Source of the DNA: a bacterium
Lineage (GTDB): Bacteria; Desulfobacterota; Binatia; Binatales; Binataceae
Reading direction: 5' to 3'
Assembly (NCBI GenBank): GCA_014896235.1
Contig: JADBKU010000010.1
Coordinates: 1 to 64,000, forward strand
DNA length: 64,000 nucleotides
This document shows, piece by piece, positions 60,385 to 64,000 of the stretch. The first letter of the stretch is position 1. The number at the start of each line of letters is the position of its first letter. The notes below the pieces were generated by a model, which was not told where the DNA came from, searched no databases, and saw nothing but the letters and a program-made list of their open reading frames with translations. Both the position numbers and the translations under genes were made by a program.

Positions 60385-61992
60385 TCAATTGTCCCGGCGC
60401 AGGACGGTGTTGCGCAGCCAGTGCGCGTCGTCGCGATCGGGATAGTCGATAGTGTAGTGCAGTCCGCGCGATTCCTTGCGCGCCATCGCGCAGCGCACCA
60501 CCAATTCGGCGACGATAGCGAGATTGCGCAGCTCAATCAGGTCGGAATCGAGCAGATGATCCCAATAGTAACTATGAATCTCCTCGCGCAGCATCTGGAT
60601 GCGCCGTAAGGCGCGTTCGAGGCGGCGATCGCTGCGCACGATACCTACATAGTTCCACATCAAGCGGCGGATTTCGTCCCAGCTTTGAGTGATCAGCACG
60701 CGCTGCTCGCTCTGGATCGCGGCGCCGGGATCCCATTCGGGAAACGCGGGCGGCGCGCCTTCGTCGTGCGCGAGCCGGGCGCGGGCGTCGGCGAACGCCC
60801 GCCGGCCCATCACGGCCGCTTCGAGCAGCGAGTTGGAGGCGAGGCGGTTCGCGCCGTGCAGCCCCGTCATCGCGACCTCGCCGGCGGCGTAGAGCCGCGC
60901 GATTGGAGTGCGCGCGCTGAGATCGGTCATCACGCCGCCGCACATGTAATGAGCCGCCGGGACCACCGGAATAGGAGCGGCGGTCAAATCGAAACCATAG
61001 CCGAGGCAGCGCTGGTAGATATTGGGAAAGCGCGTGCGGATGTAGGCGGGATCGCGATGGCTGATGTCGAGATAGACGCAATCGAGGCCGAGGCGTTTCA
61101 TCTCCGAGTCGATCGCGCGGGCGACAATGTCGCGCGGTGCGAGTTCGGCGTCGGGATGGTAGTGCTTCATGAACGGCGCGCCGTCGGGCAGCCGCAGAAT
61201 CGCGCCTTCGCCGCGCAGCGCCTCGGAAATCAGAAACGATTTGGCGGCGGGATGATACAGGCAGGTCGGATGGAACTGGTAAAACTCCATGTTGGCGATC
61301 GGCGCGCCCGCGCGATAGGCGATCGCGACGCCGTCGCCCGAGGCGATGTCGGGATTGGTGGTGTAAAGATAGACTTTGCCGGCGCCGCCGGTCGCAAGCA
61401 GGGTCGTGCGGGCGACGATTTTTTGGACGGATCGCGACGCCTTATCAAGCGCGTAAGCGCCCCAACATTGGGCGGCCTCGCCATTTGCGCCGCGCTCGAT
61501 CAGAAGATCGACGGCCACATGATTTTCAAGCACGCGGAGATTCGCGCGGCCGCGCGCCGCCTCGCCCAGCGCGCGCATGATCTCGCGCCCGGTCAGGTCC
61601 TGCGCATGGAGCACCCGGCGATGGCTGTGGCCGCCCTCGCGGCCGAGGTCGTATTCGTCCTCGCCGCCGCCTTCGATCCGCGTGAAATTGGCGCCGAGCG
61701 CGATCAAGTCGCGAACCGCCTCCGGCCCGTCGCGCACGATCGCTTCAACGGCGGCGCGATCGCATAATCCGGCGCCAGCGCGAAGCGTGTCCTCAATGTG
61801 CGACTCGAAGGTGTCGTCCACGCTCCAGACGCTGGCGATTCCGCCTTGCGCATACGCGGTGTTGGCTTCGTCGCTGGCGGCTTTGGTGAGGACGGTCACC
61901 GTTCCCGTCTCGGCGGCCTTGATCGCGAAAATGAGGCCGGCGATGCCGCCGCCGATGACGAGAAAATCAGTGTCGATGCTGGAATTGCCCAT
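60385..61992 (-). CDS. nadB: L-aspartate oxidase
   Basis: A 535-residue flavoenzyme making iminoaspartate in de novo NAD synthesis. The FAD motif is DFLVIGGGIAGLIFAIKAAE, then VTVLTKAASDEANTAYAQGG, the active-site region GREGGHSHRRVLHAQDLTGR and AHYMCGGVMTDLSARTPIAR; the C-terminal helical domain (MWNYVGIVRSDRRLERALRR) is complete. MGNSSIDTD is the start, with no signal. nadA and nadC are not in the window. It converges on clpA, 39 nt apart. Confidence 0.95.
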   Translation of the reverse strand: MGNSSIDTDFLVIGGGIAGLIFAIKAAETGTVTVLTKAASDEANTAYAQGGIASVWSVDDTFESHIEDTLRAGAGLCDRAAVEAIVRDGPEAVRDLIALGANFTRIEGGGEDEYDLGREGGHSHRRVLHAQDLTGREIMRALGEAARGRANLRVLENHVAVDLLIERGANGEAAQCWGAYALDKASRSVQKIVARTTLLATGGAGKVYLYTTNPDIASGDGVAIAYRAGAPIANMEFYQFHPTCLYHPAAKSFLISEALRGEGAILRLPDGAPFMKHYHPDAELAPRDIVARAIDSEMKRLGLDCVYLDISHRDPAYIRTRFPNIYQRCLGYGFDLTAAPIPVVPAAHYMCGGVMTDLSARTPIARLYAAGEVAMTGLHGANRLASNSLLEAAVMGRRAFADARARLAHDEGAPPAFPEWDPGAAIQSEQRVLITQSWDEIRRLMWNYVGIVRSDRRLERALRRIQMLREEIHSYYWDHLLDSDLIELRNLAIVAELVVRCAMARKESRGLHYTIDYPDRDDAHWLRNTVLRRDN

Positions 61993-62156
61993 GATTGGAA
62001 AGAACGGACAGGGCGGGGGGTAAATGAGAAATCGAATTCCTCAGCGCTGGCGGCGCTTGCGACGTGTCCCGCCTGAATTGACGGTAATTTAATGCACCCG
62101 TCACAGTCAAACGACAGGATTGGCGACCGCGTCGAGGCGGCGTTCAGGTTTCGTAT

Positions 62157-62185
62157 TTGCTCGAACCCCGCCCATCGCCTACAGT
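62157..62185 (+). promoter_or_regulatory. Possible pgsA promoter
   Basis: TTGCTC (62157-62162) and TACAGT (62180-62185) with 17 bp between them, 66 nt before the pgsA ATG. Matches are moderate (three and four of six). The rest of the 259-nt spacer between nadB and pgsA shows no gene. Confidence 0.35.
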
Positions 62186-62251
62186 CGAAAGAGAACCACT
62201 GACGCGCCGCTTGCGGACCGATCCCGAGCTGTTCGGGGATGAGTCGTCGGC

Positions 62252-62839
62252 ATGACTTTCACCACGCCCAATCTTTTGACCTTCGCGCGGATCGCCGCAA
62301 TCCCGCTGCTGGTCTATCTGCTGACGTTGCCGCAGCCGCTGCCGTCGCTCGCCGCGGCCGGGGTGTTTTTCCTTGCGACGGTGACGGATTTCCTCGACGG
62401 CTATATCGCCCGCAGTTATGGATCGGGCAGCAATCTGGGCAAAATTCTCGACCCGCTCGCGGACAAGCTGCTGGTCGCGGCGGCGCTAATCATGCTGGCG
62501 GCGATTCCGCGCGAGCCGCGGGTGCCGGCCTGGATCGTCGTGGTGATGGTGTCGCGGGAAATAATGGTGACCGGACTGCGCGCGGTTGCGGCCGGCCGGG
62601 GCCGGATTCTGGCGGCGGAAGAGTTGGGAAAATACAAGATGGCGCTGCAATCGGTGGCGATCCACGGGTTGCTGATTCATTACGTCTGGCTGCATGTCGA
62701 TTTTTTCGCGGCCGGGATGTTTGTGCTGTGGATTGCGATGATCGTTACCGTGTGGTCGGGAATCGACTATTTTTGCCGGCAATGGGACGTGATCGCGCCG
62801 CGGTCGCGGCCGTCGCTCGCGCGGCGCGCGGCGATGTGA
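62252..62839 (+). CDS. pgsA: CDP-diacylglycerol-glycerol-3-phosphate 3-phosphatidyltransferase
   Basis: A 195-residue integral membrane enzyme making phosphatidylglycerophosphate. The CDP-alcohol phosphotransferase motif D-G-x2-A-R-x8-G-x3-D-x3-D is read in DFLDGYIARSYGSGSNLGKI followed by LDPLADKLL. MTFTTPNLLTFARIAAIPLL is the standard N-terminus. Five to six hydrophobic segments are visible. Precedes tRNA-Gly, from which it is 87 nt away. With plsX it gives the phospholipid path at both ends. Confidence 0.94.
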   Translation: MTFTTPNLLTFARIAAIPLLVYLLTLPQPLPSLAAAGVFFLATVTDFLDGYIARSYGSGSNLGKILDPLADKLLVAAALIMLAAIPREPRVPAWIVVVMVSREIMVTGLRAVAAGRGRILAAEELGKYKMALQSVAIHGLLIHYVWLHVDFFAAGMFVLWIAMIVTVWSGIDYFCRQWDVIAPRSRPSLARRAAM

Positions 62840-62926
62840 CCGGAGCGCGCGAGTGTTGCGGTAAAACCGCGCAATTCCGACGATCGTTGACAAAGCCGGA
62901 AGATTGCGGCAGCGTGATTGGTCCGG

Positions 62927-63002
62927 GCGGGTGTAGCTCAGTTGGTAGAGCGCGTGCTTGCCAAGCACGAGGTCGTCGGTTCGAAACCGATCACCCGCTC
63001 CA
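62927..63002 (+). tRNA. tRNA-Gly (GCC)
   Basis: The acceptor stem pairs GCGGGTG with CACCCGC, then discriminator T and encoded CCA (63000-63002). The D-arm is AGCTCAGTTGGTAGAGC, the anticodon arm CGTGCTTGCCAAGCACG with anticodon GCC, and the T-arm is GTCGGTTCGAAACCGAT. No integrase or attachment repeat is seen beside it. Confidence 0.96.
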
Positions 63003-63208
63003 GTAAGCTCCGGCACATCGTCAATTTCGCCAGCGAATCGTTGGGACGCCCCGCGTTCCTGTCGAGACGATTTCCCCGACAATCCCGCTAAATCGCAGTA
63101 TTTCCACCGCACGCCGTGTTATCTTGCGACTGTGATTCGATGGTCTCGGCGACGGCCGAGGCGAACAGTTGACGACCGCCGCATAACGGAGCCCGGCGCG
63201 CGCGCGGC

Positions 63209-63580
63209 GTGACGGAAAGGCGAACCGGATTGCCAGACGATCCAAAAGGCGGCGTCGATACGCCTGATTTACGACCAGCGGCGGCGGTCGCGAGCCTGCT
63301 CGAGACCGAACGCCAAGCCGAACAAATCGTCGCGCAGGCTCGAAAAGAAGCTGCCGGGATTGTCGCGGACGCCAAGGCGCGCGCGCAAGCAATCCTGGCC
63401 GCAAGTCCGGCGAATCAAAGCGATGCGCCGGCGGAGCGCGCGCGCGAGGCCGTGGGGAAACAGATCGCGGCGCTGCGGGACGCGGAGCGCAGGCATATCG
63501 AATGGATGCGCGCGACCGCCGAGCAGCGTCTGGACGAAGCGGCGCGCGCGATTCTCGAACTTTTGTTTGGCGTCTCGTGA
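63209..63580 (+). CDS. V/A-type ATP synthase peripheral-stalk subunit (G/H-like)
   Basis: A 123-residue protein that is mostly one charged helix: ETERQAEQIVAQARKEAAGI, then DAKARAQAILAAS, and RRHIEWMRATAEQRLDEAAR ending in ILELLFGVS. This is the coiled-coil pattern of V-ATPase G / A-type H subunits, which with subunit E form the stator. The assignment rests mainly on coupling to the next gene, which overlaps by four bases (GTGA). GTG 63209 is given; TTG 63230 with GGAAAGG upstream is an equally good start. Confidence 0.7.
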   Translation: MTERRTGLPDDPKGGVDTPDLRPAAAVASLLETERQAEQIVAQARKEAAGIVADAKARAQAILAASPANQSDAPAERAREAVGKQIAALRDAERRHIEWMRATAEQRLDEAARAILELLFGVS

Positions 63581-64000
63581 TTCGGCGCGCTGTTCGATAC
63601 GCCGGTCCGAGCGCATTAACGCGCACGCTGTGCGGCGATCTGCTCGGCGCTCGCGAGTATTCATTGCTGCTGAACGCGGCCGATGTCGGCGAGTTGCTGG
63701 CCGCGCTGCGTACGACTTCATATGCGGCGGCGGTCAACGAGCCGGGACGAAGGTTCGACTATGCAATCCGGGATCGCTGGCGCAAAAACGTCGAAAAGAT
63801 CTCGGCGCGCGCGCCCGGCGCGGCGCAAGGCTTGTGTCTGGCGTATCTGGCCAGGCTTGAACTTGAAGCGGTAAAGACGTTGCTGCGCGGGATCGCCGCC
63901 GGAATGGAGCGGCGGCGGCTGCTCGCGCTGCTGCCGCCCCTGCCCGCCGCGTCGTCGATACCGCTGGGCGCGGTTGTCGCGGCCGCGGACCTTGAGCAGG
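63577..64000 (+). CDS. V/A-type ATP synthase subunit C/d-like (AC39), partial
   Basis: An open frame from GTG 63577 runs to the window edge (141 codons, no stop). It reads VIRRAVRYAGPSALTRTLCG, LLGAREYSLLLNAADVGELL, then AYLARLELEAVKTLLRGIAA. The last block matches the AC39 family pattern L-E-x-x-x-(V/I)-K-x-(L/I)-x-R-G-I, in which the protein links the membrane rotor ring to the central stalk. The order G/H-like then C is that of A/V-type operons, so subunits I, K, E, A, B and D are expected further right or upstream on the chromosome. Confidence 0.75.
   Translation, partial: MIRRAVRYAGPSALTRTLCGDLLGAREYSLLLNAADVGELLAALRTTSYAAAVNEPGRRFDYAIRDRWRKNVEKISARAPGAAQGLCLAYLARLELEAVKTLLRGIAAGMERRRLLALLPPLPAASSIPLGAVVAAADLEQ

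Noticed and set aside
1-64000. CRISPR arrays, insertion sequences or long direct repeats
   Set aside because: None seen on reading through the window: no transposase or integrase gene and no regularly spaced repeats.

Overview
The window is a high-GC, densely coded chromosomal segment of a Gram-negative bacterium: it encodes LptE, a Wza/Wzi-type polysaccharide export system and several lipoproteins. The housekeeping order (yebC-ruvC-ruvA-ruvB, plsX-fabD-acpP-nrdR-ribD-ribBA-nusB, prmA-rsmE-gshB) together with the accessory repertoire (amidohydrolase, PRISE-like reductase, ArsA-type ATPase, extradiol dioxygenase, V/A-type ATP synthase) suggests a lineage once placed in the Deltaproteobacteria, perhaps a Binatota-like soil or groundwater bacterium. 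That placement is inference from gene content. Three reading frames are broken, one of them in the normally essential fabD, so part of the damage may be consensus error in an assembled genome.

Layout. 1-1.3 kb: end of an acyl-CoA dehydrogenase and an extradiol dioxygenase. 1.7-18.3 kb: a Wzx/Wzy-type exopolysaccharide locus, all on the plus strand. It opens with an RfaH/NusG-family antiterminator, a 12-bp hairpin and an ops-like element. It continues with a small Cys-rich secreted protein, a six-SLBB export protein, a lytic transglycosylase, Wzi, a kinase-less Wzz, a flippase, an FkbM methyltransferase, a frameshifted GT9, a Wzy/ligase, a second methyltransferase, a GT9, a GT4 and the initiating phosphoglycosyltransferase. 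It closes with a strong intrinsic terminator. 18.4-27 kb: a housekeeping run starting at a good sigma70 promoter (yceD-rpmF-plsX-fabD-acpP-nrdR-ribD-ribBA-ORF-nusB-lptE-holA); fabG, fabF, ribE and ribH are missing from it. 28.1-30 kb: rpsT, mazG and an esterase on the minus strand. 30.1-34 kb: a 1018-residue protein that joins two GT-C glycosyltransferase modules, the second a protein O-mannosyltransferase, followed by a predicted membrane-anchored protein with a CBM-like start.

34.6-39.5 kb: yebC-ruvCAB, a methyltransferase and a frameshifted beta-helix protein. 39.6-45.1 kb: an accessory catabolic block and two lipoproteins. 45.2-48 kb: tRNA-Phe and the prmA-rsmE-gshB operon. 48.3-52.2 kb: gdpD-dnaG, tRNA-Met, a zinc-ribbon coiled-coil protein and rnpB. 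52.2-62.8 kb: ArsA ATPase, RmuC, FemAB-like protein, PRISE-like reductase, clpS-clpA, nadB, pgsA. 62.9-64 kb: tRNA-Gly and the beginning of a V/A-type ATP synthase operon cut by the window edge.

The most system-like feature is the polysaccharide locus: a specialised antiterminator lies beside a candidate recognition element and hairpin at the head of the long transcription unit it could control. The second is the pairing of a double GT-C/PMT enzyme with a membrane-anchored partner, which points to an envelope protein-glycosylation route that is uncommon in Gram-negatives.
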